Source: Acetivibrio sp. MSJd-27 (GTDB lineage Bacteria > Bacillota > Clostridia > UMGS1840 > HGM11507). From it: a stretch of DNA of 64,000 nucleotides. Of this stretch, positions 1 through 8,288 are shown in pieces. A program made the position numbers and the translations under genes. Numbering within the stretch: position 1 is the stretch's first letter; the number at the start of each line of letters is the position of its first letter. The notes under the pieces were generated by a model, which worked only from the letters and a program-made list of their open reading frames with translations, made no database searches and was not told the DNA's origin. The stretch is taken from positions 1-64,000 of the forward strand of contig NZ_JAHLPV010000003.1 in assembly GCF_018918095.1 (NCBI RefSeq), in the 5' to 3' direction.

Positions 1-269
1 TATGCGATGTTCATGCCAATCTCCTGCATGGTACGGCGCAGCGAGGGGATGCCGTACAGGTGCTGGATGAACACAATTTTGAACAATACCACCGGGTCAA
101 TGCTGGGACGGCCGTTGTCGCGGCTGTAAAGCGCATCCACCAAGTCGTACAGATGCGTAAAATCCACCGCGCTGTCAATCTGCCGCAGCAGATGCTCCGA
201 CGGAACCAGCTCCTCCAAACATAGGATTTCTACTACATTTCTGCGCAATTCCTGCTCTTTTGCTAGCAC
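1..269 (-). CDS. IS1182-family transposase, N-terminal part (cut by window edge)
   Basis: The 89 visible codons match the N-terminal DUF772-type region of IS1182/IS5-superfamily DDE transposases: a short basic start, then LVPSEHLLRQID, DLYDLV-like helices, and the hallmark NGRPSIDPVVLFKI followed by YGIPSLRRTMQEI. The catalytic DDE domain lies beyond position 1. A GTG start at 269 is chosen because GGAGGG sits six bases upstream; an in-frame ATG at 314 has no such site. Seen: motif and frame. Family assignment rests on known IS1182 N-termini. Whether the element is intact cannot be judged. Confidence 0.75.
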   Translation of the reverse strand, partial: MLAKEQELRRNVVEILCLEELVPSEHLLRQIDSAVDFTHLYDLVDALYSRDNGRPSIDPVVLFKIVFIQHLYGIPSLRRTMQEIGMNIA

Positions 270-319
270 ACGCCGTCCCTCCCCAGTCTTTCTTATCTTT
301 ATTTTACCACACATACGCA

Positions 320-347
320 AAAAAGCCCAGTGTATACTGGACTTTTT
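320..347. terminator. Hairpin guarding the transposase from read-through
   Basis: A-rich left arm, CCAGT/ACTGG core with a GTAT loop and a T-rich right arm, one mismatch. It lies inside the element just upstream of the transposase. Insertion sequences often carry such a hairpin to block impinging transcription; that role is inferred here. Confidence 0.5.
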
Positions 348-357
348 CGACAGGCTG

Positions 358-385
358 ACCTATCGAAAATATATTTTCGATAGGT
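358..385. terminator. Perfect 28-bp palindrome after the M23 peptidase gene
   Basis: Two perfect 14-bp arms (ACCTATCGAAAATA and its complement) with no loop, six bases beyond the stop of the minus-strand M23 gene. It is AT-rich and is followed by T-rich sequence only on the plus side, so terminator strength on the minus strand is uncertain. It also marks the insertion-sequence junction. Confidence 0.5.
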
Positions 386-391
386 TTTATT

Positions 392-1894
392 TTAATTCAT
401 ATAGTTTGCCGGGTTCAGCGGCGTTCCGTTTTTACGGATCTCAAAGTGCAGATGCGGTCCTGTGGAATTGCCGGTATTGCCAACTCTTCCGATAAATTCC
501 CGCTTTGCAACCTTCTGCCCGACGGAAACATTGATAGAACTCAAATGTGCATAATAGGTTTCATAACCATTGTCATGTCTGATTTTGATCAGCTTGCCGT
601 ATCCTCCGGCCCATCCAGCGGAGATAACCGTACCTCCGTCAGCGGCGACAACGGGTGAACCAGTTGCTCCTGCCAAGTCAATTCCGGTGTGTGTAGAACC
701 CCATCTGGATCCGAACCGGGATGTCACGATTCCGTTATAGGGTGTTGCAAATGTTCCTGTGGAAGCCGTGGAAGGTCTCTCTTTGGTACCCACTCTTACA
801 ACTGCAGTAACCGGCTCTTTTACAACGGTCTCCGCAATTGCAATTTTGCTTACCTCAATGCCGTTTTCCTTTATGATTTCGTATTCCACTTCTTTTTCAC
901 CAGGTACGCCTTCCGTTGTCACAACAGACACGCCCACATAAGCGTCCGGGTCATCCACTTTTTCTGTTTCATAATCAAAAGGTTCGGTTGCTTTGAGCCG
1001 TTCCTTTGTCTGCACCTGCAGAAGAGGCGTTGTCTCGGTCACAAAAATTTCCTGACCATTCTGCAACAGTTCCGGCTTTACATCCGGATTGTATGCCATC
1101 AGCTTTTCCATTGTGGTATTGTACTTTTCTGCTAGGGAATAGAACGTATCCCCCTCCGCAATGACATGCTTGATTACTTCGTCTTTCGGTGCTTTTAAAG
1201 CGGCTAAGGCATCTTCCTGATTCTTCATAAAATCAGCTTTCACCTTGACGCTTTTCACCTCAACATTTTTATTGAATGCAACGGTATCTTTTTCCGTGTT
1301 CTCATTGACAAATTCTAATTTGTAAAGCTCCAGTGCTTCCTTTGCCTGAGCCTCCGTGGACAATGCCACAACCAGACTTCCGTCAACATAAATTCCGTAT
1401 CCGTCCAGCCGGTCGTCAAATGCCGCCACCAAGGTTGTCTCAACCTCTTTTTCATCCTGAACCATATCCTGGTTCGCAAGGGTCAGTTCCACTTTCACTT
1501 CGCTGATCGGCTCTTCGGTTCCCTTGATGACCTTCAGCGTCTCCACTGCCTTTTCACAAGCCAGCTGTGCATCTTCCTTCTGGGATACAACCCCCACAAC
1601 CTCGCCGTCCGCCACAACACGGTAGCCGATGGTCAAATTGCTTCCGAGAATTCCGCAGACCACAAAAAAAACAATCATCCCGGAGGATACCGCGTACATG
1701 GTACCGGCTTTTACTTTTTTCGCCTTGTCCGCAACCTTTTCGTGAGCGATGAGAGCAAGCACTTTTGTTTTTCCTTTTTCAAACACATTTTTAAGGCCAT
1801 CCACTGCGGCTGATTCCCTGATTGCCTTAAAAATGTTTTCTATATTATGTTTCGTATTGTCTTTGCTTTCATCTGCGTTCTTTTTGAACAGCAA
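392..1894 (-). CDS. Membrane-anchored M23 peptidase with LysM and G5 domains
   Basis: 500 residues. A charged cytosolic head of about 65 residues is followed by one membrane segment (about 66-88), a long extracytoplasmic spacer, a LysM peptidoglycan-binding module (about 239-285, EGDTFYSLAEKYNTTMEKL), a G5 domain (about 297-375) and a C-terminal M23 endopeptidase (about 388-498). Zinc-site motifs are present: HTGID, and HLHFE near the end. The protein should cut peptidoglycan cross-bridges outside the membrane, in growth, division or sporulation; which one cannot be told. The start is TTG, with AGGTAGG about seven bases upstream; no in-frame ATG precedes the conserved part. It is monocistronic, with a palindrome directly after the stop. 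Confidence 0.9.
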   Translation of the reverse strand: MLFKKNADESKDNTKHNIENIFKAIRESAAVDGLKNVFEKGKTKVLALIAHEKVADKAKKVKAGTMYAVSSGMIVFFVVCGILGSNLTIGYRVVADGEVVGVVSQKEDAQLACEKAVETLKVIKGTEEPISEVKVELTLANQDMVQDEKEVETTLVAAFDDRLDGYGIYVDGSLVVALSTEAQAKEALELYKLEFVNENTEKDTVAFNKNVEVKSVKVKADFMKNQEDALAALKAPKDEVIKHVIAEGDTFYSLAEKYNTTMEKLMAYNPDVKPELLQNGQEIFVTETTPLLQVQTKERLKATEPFDYETEKVDDPDAYVGVSVVTTEGVPGEKEVEYEIIKENGIEVSKIAIAETVVKEPVTAVVRVGTKERPSTASTGTFATPYNGIVTSRFGSRWGSTHTGIDLAGATGSPVVAADGGTVISAGWAGGYGKLIKIRHDNGYETYYAHLSSINVSVGQKVAKREFIGRVGNTGNSTGPHLHFEIRKNGTPLNPANYMN

Positions 1895-2116
1895 AGAATC
1901 ACCTACCTTTTTCCTTATTGTATCATATTTTTCAGAAATGATACATTGTTACTCTTCTGTTACTGAAATGTTACAAAATGATTTCACAAACGCTATTCTA
2001 CTACAATCCATCAAAAAAATCAACCCCTAACCCTATTAATTTGTTATGAATTCATAATTTATTCATATATTGATAGAGACGGTTCCCTTAGATTTTGTAA
2101 GAAAGAGAGGGGTTTT

Positions 2117-2587
2117 ATGTTTATCCTGAATATCACGAAAAATAAATTAATTGCATCTGTCTGCGGGGTCGGAGCTCTCGTTCTGATTCTGTTCTTCTGC
2201 CTGAGCGGCACCTTTTCTGCAACGGATCAAACCGTGGATCCGTTTGCCATAGAAGATTCGGACTGCGCACGCAGAGCATTTATTGAAAGCTATGGCATTG
2301 CGCTCTCTCCCAATCCCCCGGCGGTTGAAAAGGCTGACATTCCCGAGGAGTTTGACGAAAGTTATAAGGATTATGAAATGCTGCAGAATGAAATGGGGCT
2401 CTCCCTCTATGATTACAGAGGAAAAACCCTCACAAAGTACACCTATGAGATGACCAACCATCCGGAATCCTATGTCATGCCGGTCTATGTAAACCTGTTT
2501 GTGTATCACGGCCGGATTGCGGCGGCGGACGTGTGCGCGCCAAACCTAAAAAACGGATTTCTGAAAAGCCTGGAATATTTCCGCTGA
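2117..2587 (+). CDS. DUF4830-like exported protein
   Basis: 156 residues. One N-terminal hydrophobic segment (about 11-32) reads as a signal anchor, followed by a small soluble domain with FIESYGIALSP, IPEEFDESYKDYEMLQ and a C-terminal YVNLFVYHGRIAAADVC stretch. This pattern resembles the DUF4830 family of Clostridia, whose function is unknown; the assignment is from memory of family consensus. GAGAGGGG lies six bases before the ATG. It converges with kduD, leaving four bases between the stops and no room for a separate terminator. Confidence 0.65.
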   Translation: MFILNITKNKLIASVCGVGALVLILFFCLSGTFSATDQTVDPFAIEDSDCARRAFIESYGIALSPNPPAVEKADIPEEFDESYKDYEMLQNEMGLSLYDYRGKTLTKYTYEMTNHPESYVMPVYVNLFVYHGRIAAADVCAPNLKNGFLKSLEYFR

Positions 2588-2591
2588 AAAG

Positions 2592-3350
2592 CTATCTCGC
2601 CAGAAAGCCGCCGTCAACCGCAATGGTAAAGCCATTGATATAATCCGCCGCGGAGGACGCCAGGAAAACCGCTGCGCCTCCCACATCCTCCGGGGTTCCC
2701 CACCTTCCCTGGGGTATCCTCGACAGTATCTCGCCGCTGCGCTTCGGATCCTCCTGGATTGCCTGTGTCATTTCCGTGGCCATATATCCCGGTGCAATCG
2801 CATTCACATTGATGCCGTATTTTGCCCACTCGTTGGCCAAAAGCTTTGTGATGCCCATAATTCCGCTTTTGGCCGCGGTGTAGGAAGAGACATGGATCCC
2901 TCCCTGATAGGACAGCATGGACGCTGTATTGATAATCTTTCCTGAAATTCCTTTTTTAACAAACTGTTTTGCCGCCTTTTGGGACAGAAAAAAGGCGGCT
3001 TTCAGATTGATGTTCATCACATCGTCCCAATCCTTATGTGTAAATTCCAGTGCGGGACTTCTCCGTATAATCCCTGCATTATTAATCAGAATATCAAATG
3101 TTCCGTAACGTCCAAGCGTTCTGTCTATGATCTGTTCCCGGTTCTCCTCCTCGCCTACATCCAGCTGAATGGGGAGAAAACTTCTTCCTAGGCCCTCCAC
3201 AATCTCCTTTGTCTCGGATAAGTCGGAGGTTCCCACTCCGGCAATATCAGCCCCTGCTTCCGCCAAAGCCTTCGCCATTCCCTGTCCGAGCCCCCTTGTG
3301 GCTCCGGTAATCAATGCGGTTTTTCCTGTCAGATCAAATCGGTTGTTCAT
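2592..3350 (-). CDS. kduD: 2-dehydro-3-deoxy-D-gluconate 5-dehydrogenase (KduD-type SDR)
   Basis: 252 residues, the usual KduD length. Classical short-chain dehydrogenase: cofactor motif TGATRGLG (16-23), NNAG (90-93), catalytic Ser144, Tyr157 and Lys161 (YTAAK). The IIRRSPALEFTHKDWDDVMNIN stretch and the ...VDGGFLAR C-terminus are typical of KduD, which interconverts 3-deoxy-D-glycero-2,5-hexodiulosonate and 2-keto-3-deoxygluconate in pectin and glycosaminoglycan breakdown. The start is set at the ATG with AGGAGGAG seven bases upstream; an open frame extends 42 codons further but is not conserved. No kduI or other uronate genes lie beside it here, so substrate is a family inference; gluconate 5-dehydrogenase is the main alternative. 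Confidence 0.82.
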   Translation of the reverse strand: MNNRFDLTGKTALITGATRGLGQGMAKALAEAGADIAGVGTSDLSETKEIVEGLGRSFLPIQLDVGEEENREQIIDRTLGRYGTFDILINNAGIIRRSPALEFTHKDWDDVMNINLKAAFFLSQKAAKQFVKKGISGKIINTASMLSYQGGIHVSSYTAAKSGIMGITKLLANEWAKYGINVNAIAPGYMATEMTQAIQEDPKRSGEILSRIPQGRWGTPEDVGGAAVFLASSAADYINGFTIAVDGGFLAR

Positions 3351-3361
3351 ATGCTCCTCCT

Positions 3362-3470
3362 GTAAAGCGTTTTCCGCTCCGGAAAACGGCAAGTCCGCTT
3401 GGCGCACTGTTTTTTGAAGCAAGCAACCGCGCGCAAATCCACGTAGCTGTCCATGCTGTAAAAAAGACTG
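3362..3470. repeat. Degenerate intergenic repeat, copy A
   Basis: The stretch with CTGTTTTTTGAA followed by GCAAGCAA and GCGCGCAAAT is similar to 19335-19400 (copy B), where CTGTTTTTTGAA is followed by ACATGCAA and GCGCGCAAT. Similarity is partial and was judged by eye. The rest of 3389-3593 shows no gene. Confidence 0.3.
3368..3388 (-). promoter_or_regulatory. Leader hairpin before kduD
   Basis: Arms CGTTTTCCG and CGGAAAACG with a three-base loop, ending about 18 bases before the kduD start and next to its ribosome binding site. A stem here could affect translation start; the role is inferred. Confidence 0.35.
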
Positions 3471-3593
3471 CATCAAAATGGTGCAGCCCTGTCAAAAAAA
3501 TGTTTTTGCAATGCGCTTCGTATGGCTCACTGTCCCGTTAAAAACATACCGCCGTAAACGGCTTACGGGAAATCCTCTCCTCATCCGGTGCGT

Positions 3594-4016
3594 TTATTTT
3601 CCTTTTAAATATTGTGCAATGGTATAGCTTAGCCCATCCCGGTATTCTCCGTTTTTTTTCGCGCTTATGTAGCGCCGGTTGGTATTGACAAACGATTTGA
3701 TATTAAAATCATTCATTCCAAGGCGCGTCAGACTGAACAGGACAGAAAGCCCAAGACCGAACAAAAACATAAAATAGGTCTGCTGCGAAAGCAGAAAATA
3801 CAAAAGAACAATGGCGGCAAGCAGAAACAAGCCCCATACAGAGATATGAAACGCATATCTCTTTAAAATGGCCTTCTTTTCGGTGACAACTCCTCGTTTA
3901 TATAACTTATTTGTAAACGGAATCCCAAAAAATATTGCATTCAGAACGGGTACAGCACTCATGTATCCTGCCACAAAACCCAACACGACAAAAATCCAAT
4001 GCGTGATATTTTCCAA
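3594..4016 (-). CDS. Small membrane protein of unknown function
   Basis: 140 residues with hydrophobic segments near 7-30, 53-75 and 78-97, then a soluble basic tail (NTNRRYISAKKNGEYRD). I do not recognise the family. The start is TTG, supported by AGGAGG seven bases upstream. It begins eleven bases after the rpoD stop on the same strand and is probably the last gene of the dgt-dnaG-rpoD unit, which says little about its job. Confidence 0.7.
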   Translation of the reverse strand: MENITHWIFVVLGFVAGYMSAVPVLNAIFFGIPFTNKLYKRGVVTEKKAILKRYAFHISVWGLFLLAAIVLLYFLLSQQTYFMFLFGLGLSVLFSLTRLGMNDFNIKSFVNTNRRYISAKKNGEYRDGLSYTIAQYLKGK

Positions 4017-4027
4017 CAGAACGCCTC

Positions 4028-5107
4028 CTAATCCAAATAATCCTTAAGCTTTTTGCTGCGGCTGGGATGGCGCAGTTTGCGCAGTGCTTTCGCCTCAATC
4101 TGCCGGATACGCTCCCTTGTGACGTTAAACTCTTTTCCCACTTCTTCCAGTGTCCGCATTCTGCCGTCATCCAGCCCGAAGCGCAGTTTCAGCACTCTGG
4201 CCTCTCTCGGCGTCAGGGTTTCCAGCACGTCCTTTAACTGTTCGCTCAGCAGGGTCGAGGAGGCCGCTTCCTCCGGCGCCGGTGCGTCGGTATCTTTGAT
4301 AAAATCGCCCAGATGGCTGTCCTCCTCCTCGCCGATGGGCGTTTCCAGAGAAACCGGATCCTGTGAAATTTTCTGAATCTCCCGGACTTTGTCAATGCTC
4401 ATGTTGAGCTCTTTGGCCAGTTCCTCCGGGGTTGGCTCCCTTCCAAGCTCCTGCAACAGCTGACGGGATACCCGATGCAGTTTATTGATGGTTTCCACCA
4501 TATGCACCGGAATACGGATGGTTCTTGCCTGATCCGCGATGGCTCTGGTGATCGCCTGGCGGATCCACCAGGTTGCGTAGGTGGAAAATTTATATCCTTT
4601 TGTGTAATCAAACTTTTCCACGGCTTTCATAAGCCCCAGATTTCCCTCCTGGATCAAATCCAGGAAGAGCATTCCCCTTCCTACATAACGTTTTGCGATG
4701 GAGACAACCAGCCTCAAATTCGCTTCCGAGAGCTTCTGTTTTGCATACTCATCGCCCTCAGCCATTTTCTTTGCGCATTCAATCTCTTCGGAAAGGCTCA
4801 AAAGGGGTACTTTCCCGATATCCTTCAGGTACATACGGACATGATCGTCGATCCCTACGCCCTCCGACGAGATGATCTCCTCCATATCCTCCGCTTCAAA
4901 TTCAACTTCCTCCTCCCGTGAAGAGTCCTCGCCTGTGATCTCGACACCCATTTTTTCCAGACGCTCATATATTTTTTCAATATCATCCACGCCGATGTCA
5001 ATGTCATTCAGCTTATCGTTGAGTTCCTCCAGCGTGATTTTACCCTTTTTCTTGGCAAGCTCCAGCAGCTCTTTGATGGCTGTTTTCTTGCTCACTGTCT
5101 TTGACAT
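4028..5107 (-). CDS. rpoD: Primary RNA polymerase sigma factor SigA/RpoD
   Basis: 359 residues, normal for the Firmicutes primary sigma factor. Region 1.1 is acidic (about 1-80). Region 1.2/2 holds [17 protein letters not shown], then [17 protein letters not shown] and [32 protein letters not shown], the core-binding and -10 recognition elements. Region 3 follows ([16 protein letters not shown]), and region 4.2 ends with [30 protein letters not shown], the -35 helix-turn-helix. AAAGGAG stands seven bases before the ATG. It lies 52 bases downstream of dnaG, the conserved macromolecular-synthesis operon order. Confidence 0.97.
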   Translation of the reverse strand: MSKTVSKKTAIKELLELAKKKGKITLEELNDKLNDIDIGVDDIEKIYERLEKMGVEITGEDSSREEEVEFEAEDMEEIISSEGVGIDDHVRMYLKDIGKVPLLSLSEEIECAKKMAEGDEYAKQKLSEANLRLVVSIAKRYVGRGMLFLDLIQEGNLGLMKAVEKFDYTKGYKFSTYATWWIRQAITRAIADQARTIRIPVHMVETINKLHRVSRQLLQELGREPTPEELAKELNMSIDKVREIQKISQDPVSLETPIGEEEDSHLGDFIKDTDAPAPEEAASSTLLSEQLKDVLETLTPREARVLKLRFGLDDGRMRTLEEVGKEFNVTRERIRQIEAKALRKLRHPSRSKKLKDYLD

Positions 5108-5159
5108 CTAAATACTCCTTTCAAACAAAAAACCAAGCGATTGCATCCGAAAAGGTTTT

Positions 5160-6899
5160 TTATTCGTCTACTATATTATTTCTATATTTTTTCAGCAATT
5201 CGTCCAGATCCGCAAGATCCTTGGATTCCAGCATTTTCATCTTGTCGAGAATCCCCTCCATATTTGCAGTCAGCTGGCGGAGGGCAAGCAGATCATCGTC
5301 ATACTTTACCTCCTTTAGCATCAGCCTGGCCGCGGTTCCCTGCTCCTGGGGCTCCAGCATGGATATGGCGCTGTTTGCGTCAGTAACCGGATTCTGTACA
5401 TCTTTTAAAATGCGGTACAATTTTTGATAAACCGGATTGACAAAGACAGATTCCTCTATCCTTGTCCGCTTTGCCAGGTCAGGACGGTTCAGCAAAATAT
5501 ATAAGATTTCCCCCTGCGCATTTTCCAGATTTCTCTTCATGCGCTCCTCTTCCGTCATATTTTTTAATTTCTGATATTGTTTTTGTTCTTCTTTTTTCCG
5601 GATTCCGGTAACCTTCGCGCTGGTCTTCTTTTTCAAGTCAGATCGGATCACATCCTCGCCCAAATTGAGCTCCGAAGCAAGCTTTTTGATGTAGAGCTCC
5701 TTCTCCAGCGGATCGTTGACCTTCATCAGCTGAGCGACGGCACGTTTCGCATAAGCCACCTTGCCCTCAATGGAATAGGTGTTTACCTCCTGCTTTTCCT
5801 TCTCCAGCATATGTTCAATATACGGTTTCGCGCCCGACAAAATATTCTGAAAATATTCCTCGCCGTATTTTTTGAGAATTTCATCCGGATCCTTCCCGCC
5901 GGACAGGATGGGAACTTTTACTTTAAGCCCTTCCCGCAGCAGGATATCACCAGCTTTTTTCAGCGCTTCCTGACCGGCATTATCGCTGTCATAGCACAAA
6001 AGAACCGTGTCGGTATATTTTTTCAAAAGCTTGGCGTGATCCTCACAGAAAGCCGTTCCCAACGAAGCAACCGCATTGGTGAATCCATACTGGTAGAGGC
6101 TGATGACATCCATATAGCCCTCCGCCAGTATCAAATAGTTTTTGTTTTTGCTTTTGGCAATATTTAAGGAAAAAAGATTCAGATGTTTCTTGAATACCAA
6201 TGTCTCCCCTGTGTTCAGGTATTTTGGCATGGCATCCCCCATCACCCGGCCGCCGAACGCGATGATATTGCCTCTCAAGTCAATAACCGGAAAGATAACC
6301 CTGTCCCGGAAGAAATCATAATAACCGTATTTTCCCTTCGCGATCAATCCGGCACTCTGCATCTCCTCTTCCCGATAGCCCTTGGCCTTCAAATAACGGA
6401 TTAAGGTATCATTCCCTTTTTTGGCATAGCCAAGCCCATAGGTAATGATGGTTTTGTCGGCAAGCCCCCGATCCCGCAGATAGGAGAGGGCGGCCTGTCC
6501 ATCTTTCGAATTTAAATTCGCATAAAAAAACCGGGCGGCTTCCTTATTCATGTCATAGATTTTTCGCTTCAGCGCAATCTCCTGCGGGACAGCCTCATTT
6601 TCCTCCGGCAGAGGGATATTCGCCCGCTCCGCCAAAAATTTGACCGTCTCAACAAAGTCCAGATGCTCCATCTTCTCAATAAACGTGATCACATTTCCGC
6701 CTTCATGGCACCCAAAGCAGTAATACAGCTGGTTCTCCTTTGTTACATGAAACGACGGTGTTTTTTCGTGATGGAACGGACACAGCCCCACATACCGGTT
6801 TCCGCTGCGCTTCAAATCCACATAAGCCCCCGCAACCTCAACGAGATCATTGCGATCCCGCACTTCCTGCAAAAAGCTTTCGTCAAAAATGACTGGCAT
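5160..6899 (-). CDS. dnaG: DNA primase
   Basis: 579 residues. The N-terminal CHC2 zinc finger is visible (CPFHHEKTPSF about 41-51, CFGCHEGG about 61-68). The catalytic core and TOPRIM domain follow, with LILAEGYMDVISLYQYG and LCYDSDNAGQEALKKA supplying the acidic metal ligands. A helical C-terminal region of about 140 residues should bind the replicative helicase DnaB. It makes RNA primers on the lagging strand. GGAG precedes the ATG by six bases. It sits between dgt and rpoD in the classic Firmicutes order. Confidence 0.96.
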   Translation of the reverse strand: MPVIFDESFLQEVRDRNDLVEVAGAYVDLKRSGNRYVGLCPFHHEKTPSFHVTKENQLYYCFGCHEGGNVITFIEKMEHLDFVETVKFLAERANIPLPEENEAVPQEIALKRKIYDMNKEAARFFYANLNSKDGQAALSYLRDRGLADKTIITYGLGYAKKGNDTLIRYLKAKGYREEEMQSAGLIAKGKYGYYDFFRDRVIFPVIDLRGNIIAFGGRVMGDAMPKYLNTGETLVFKKHLNLFSLNIAKSKNKNYLILAEGYMDVISLYQYGFTNAVASLGTAFCEDHAKLLKKYTDTVLLCYDSDNAGQEALKKAGDILLREGLKVKVPILSGGKDPDEILKKYGEEYFQNILSGAKPYIEHMLEKEKQEVNTYSIEGKVAYAKRAVAQLMKVNDPLEKELYIKKLASELNLGEDVIRSDLKKKTSAKVTGIRKKEEQKQYQKLKNMTEEERMKRNLENAQGEILYILLNRPDLAKRTRIEESVFVNPVYQKLYRILKDVQNPVTDANSAISMLEPQEQGTAARLMLKEVKYDDDLLALRQLTANMEGILDKMKMLESKDLADLDELLKKYRNNIVDE

Positions 6900-7063
6900 A
6901 ATATACTCCTACTTTTTTCATTCTGAAAAACACATATATATAATATTCGACAAATTCCGCAAAAACCCTTTAATTTTCCCGTCTGCGAACAGATGATCTA
7001 CATATTGATAGAAATAACCGGCCGTTTTTCGGCTCTTATTTGTATATTCTGCACATATTCTTT

Positions 7064-8059
7064 TCAGCACATCGACTGCGGAATAAAAATTTCCTGATAG
7101 ATCTGCAGTGCATAGCGGTCTGTCATTCCAGCGATATAGTCACAGACGATGCGCTCCACCGGCTCCGTCTCCAGCATCCCGATATACTCTATTGGCATTT
7201 TCTCCTTATTCCTTACAAAATATTCATATAAATCCGAAACAACATGTCTCGCGCGAAATTCCAGCTCGACCAGCAGCGGAGCACGGTAAACCCGCTCAAA
7301 CATAAAATTTCGGAGCCCCATCATTGCCTGGTAAATCTCCCCGCTCATCTGGATGTCCTGCCTGCCATAAGAATTTCCAATCACATCCATCACCATATTG
7401 TTGATCCGCCATTTATGCGTATCCCCTAAAACAGCGATAAACTCCTCCGGAAGATCGGTCCTTGCAATCATCCCCGCACGGATTGCGTCATCGATATCAT
7501 GATTGATATAAGCAATCCGGTCAGCGAATTTCACGATTCTTCCCTCCAGAGTAGAAGCCTGGTTGGAGCCGGAATGGTTGACAATGCCGTCCCTCACCTC
7601 ATAGGTTAAATTCAATCCTTCTCCGTCTTCCAGGCGCTCGACCACCCGAAGACTTTGCTCATAATGTTTAAAACCACAGGGAGTGATCTCATTCAAAACC
7701 GTTTCCCCGATATGGCCGAAGGGAGTATGCCCCAGATCATGCCCCAAGGCGATCGCCTCAATCAAATCCTCGTTGAGCATCAGGCCGCGGGCGATGGTCC
7801 GGGCAATTTGGGCGACTTCCAGTGTATGGGTCAGCCTTGTCCGGTAATGATCCTTGCTGGGAGCAATGAACACCTGGGTTTTATGCATCAAGCGGCGAAA
7901 AGACTTCGCGTGCAGGATTCTGTCCCGATCCCTTTGAAACTCCGTCCGCAGCGGATCCTTATCCAGCGGGAACTTCCTGCCTTTGCTCTCCTTCGCCTTG
8001 GCCGCATAGGGGGAGAGCAGCTTGTATTCCCTCGCCTCAAGATTTTCCCGTAAATTCAT
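7064..8059 (-). CDS. dgt: dGTP triphosphohydrolase-like HD protein
   Basis: 331 residues, the short 'type 2' dGTPase size. HD-domain motifs: TRLTHTLEVAQIARTIARGL, then ALGHDLGHTPFGHIGE (HD pair), NHSG, and AYINHDIDDAIRAG. The family removes triphosphate from dNTPs, usually dGTP, and helps balance nucleotide pools. GGAG is eight bases before the ATG. Position directly upstream of dnaG-rpoD is conserved in Clostridia and Bacilli and supports the call. Substrate range is not visible from sequence. The 164-base gap to dnaG is AT-rich and may hold an internal promoter; no convincing pair of boxes was found. Confidence 0.93.
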   Translation of the reverse strand: MNLRENLEAREYKLLSPYAAKAKESKGRKFPLDKDPLRTEFQRDRDRILHAKSFRRLMHKTQVFIAPSKDHYRTRLTHTLEVAQIARTIARGLMLNEDLIEAIALGHDLGHTPFGHIGETVLNEITPCGFKHYEQSLRVVERLEDGEGLNLTYEVRDGIVNHSGSNQASTLEGRIVKFADRIAYINHDIDDAIRAGMIARTDLPEEFIAVLGDTHKWRINNMVMDVIGNSYGRQDIQMSGEIYQAMMGLRNFMFERVYRAPLLVELEFRARHVVSDLYEYFVRNKEKMPIEYIGMLETEPVERIVCDYIAGMTDRYALQIYQEIFIPQSMC

Positions 8060-8207
8060 TGCTCACGCTCCGTTTCGATTGATTTTTTCTTTTATACTAT
8101 ATAATTTCGCCGTAAACGCCAAAATACCTTTGGACACATTATATAATTTTGTGCTATAAAAATATGCATCTTGCACAAATTGTTTTTTTAAAACATTTTT
8201 CAGAATG

Positions 8208-8240
8208 AAAAAGAGCTGCCGTTCCTTGGCAGCTCTTTTT
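8208..8240 (-). terminator. Intrinsic terminator of the secreted beta-propeller gene
   Basis: A5-GAGCTGCC, seven-base loop, GGCAGCTC-T5: a perfect stem with T tracts on both strands. It lies 48 bases after the stop of the minus-strand gene ending at 8289 and upstream of the dgt promoter region, so it separates the two units. Confidence 0.9.
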
Positions 8241-8288
8241 CCGTTTTCCCTAATCTATTTACATTGACAGTACAAGCTTATTTAAAAC

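Larger units (their letters stand above)
1..357 (-). mobile_element. IS1182-like insertion sequence, one end only
   Basis: The left edge holds the 5' end of a transposase gene plus its upstream end. The right boundary is placed just outside the 28-bp palindrome at 358-385, because the sequence changes from element-like to a gene terminator there. The opposite end lies outside the window, so terminal inverted repeats and target duplication cannot be checked. Confidence 0.6.

Noticed and set aside
8060-8207. Promoter for dgt
   Set aside because: Several TATAAT-like strings occur in this AT-rich stretch, but none has a convincing -35 box at 16-18 bases.
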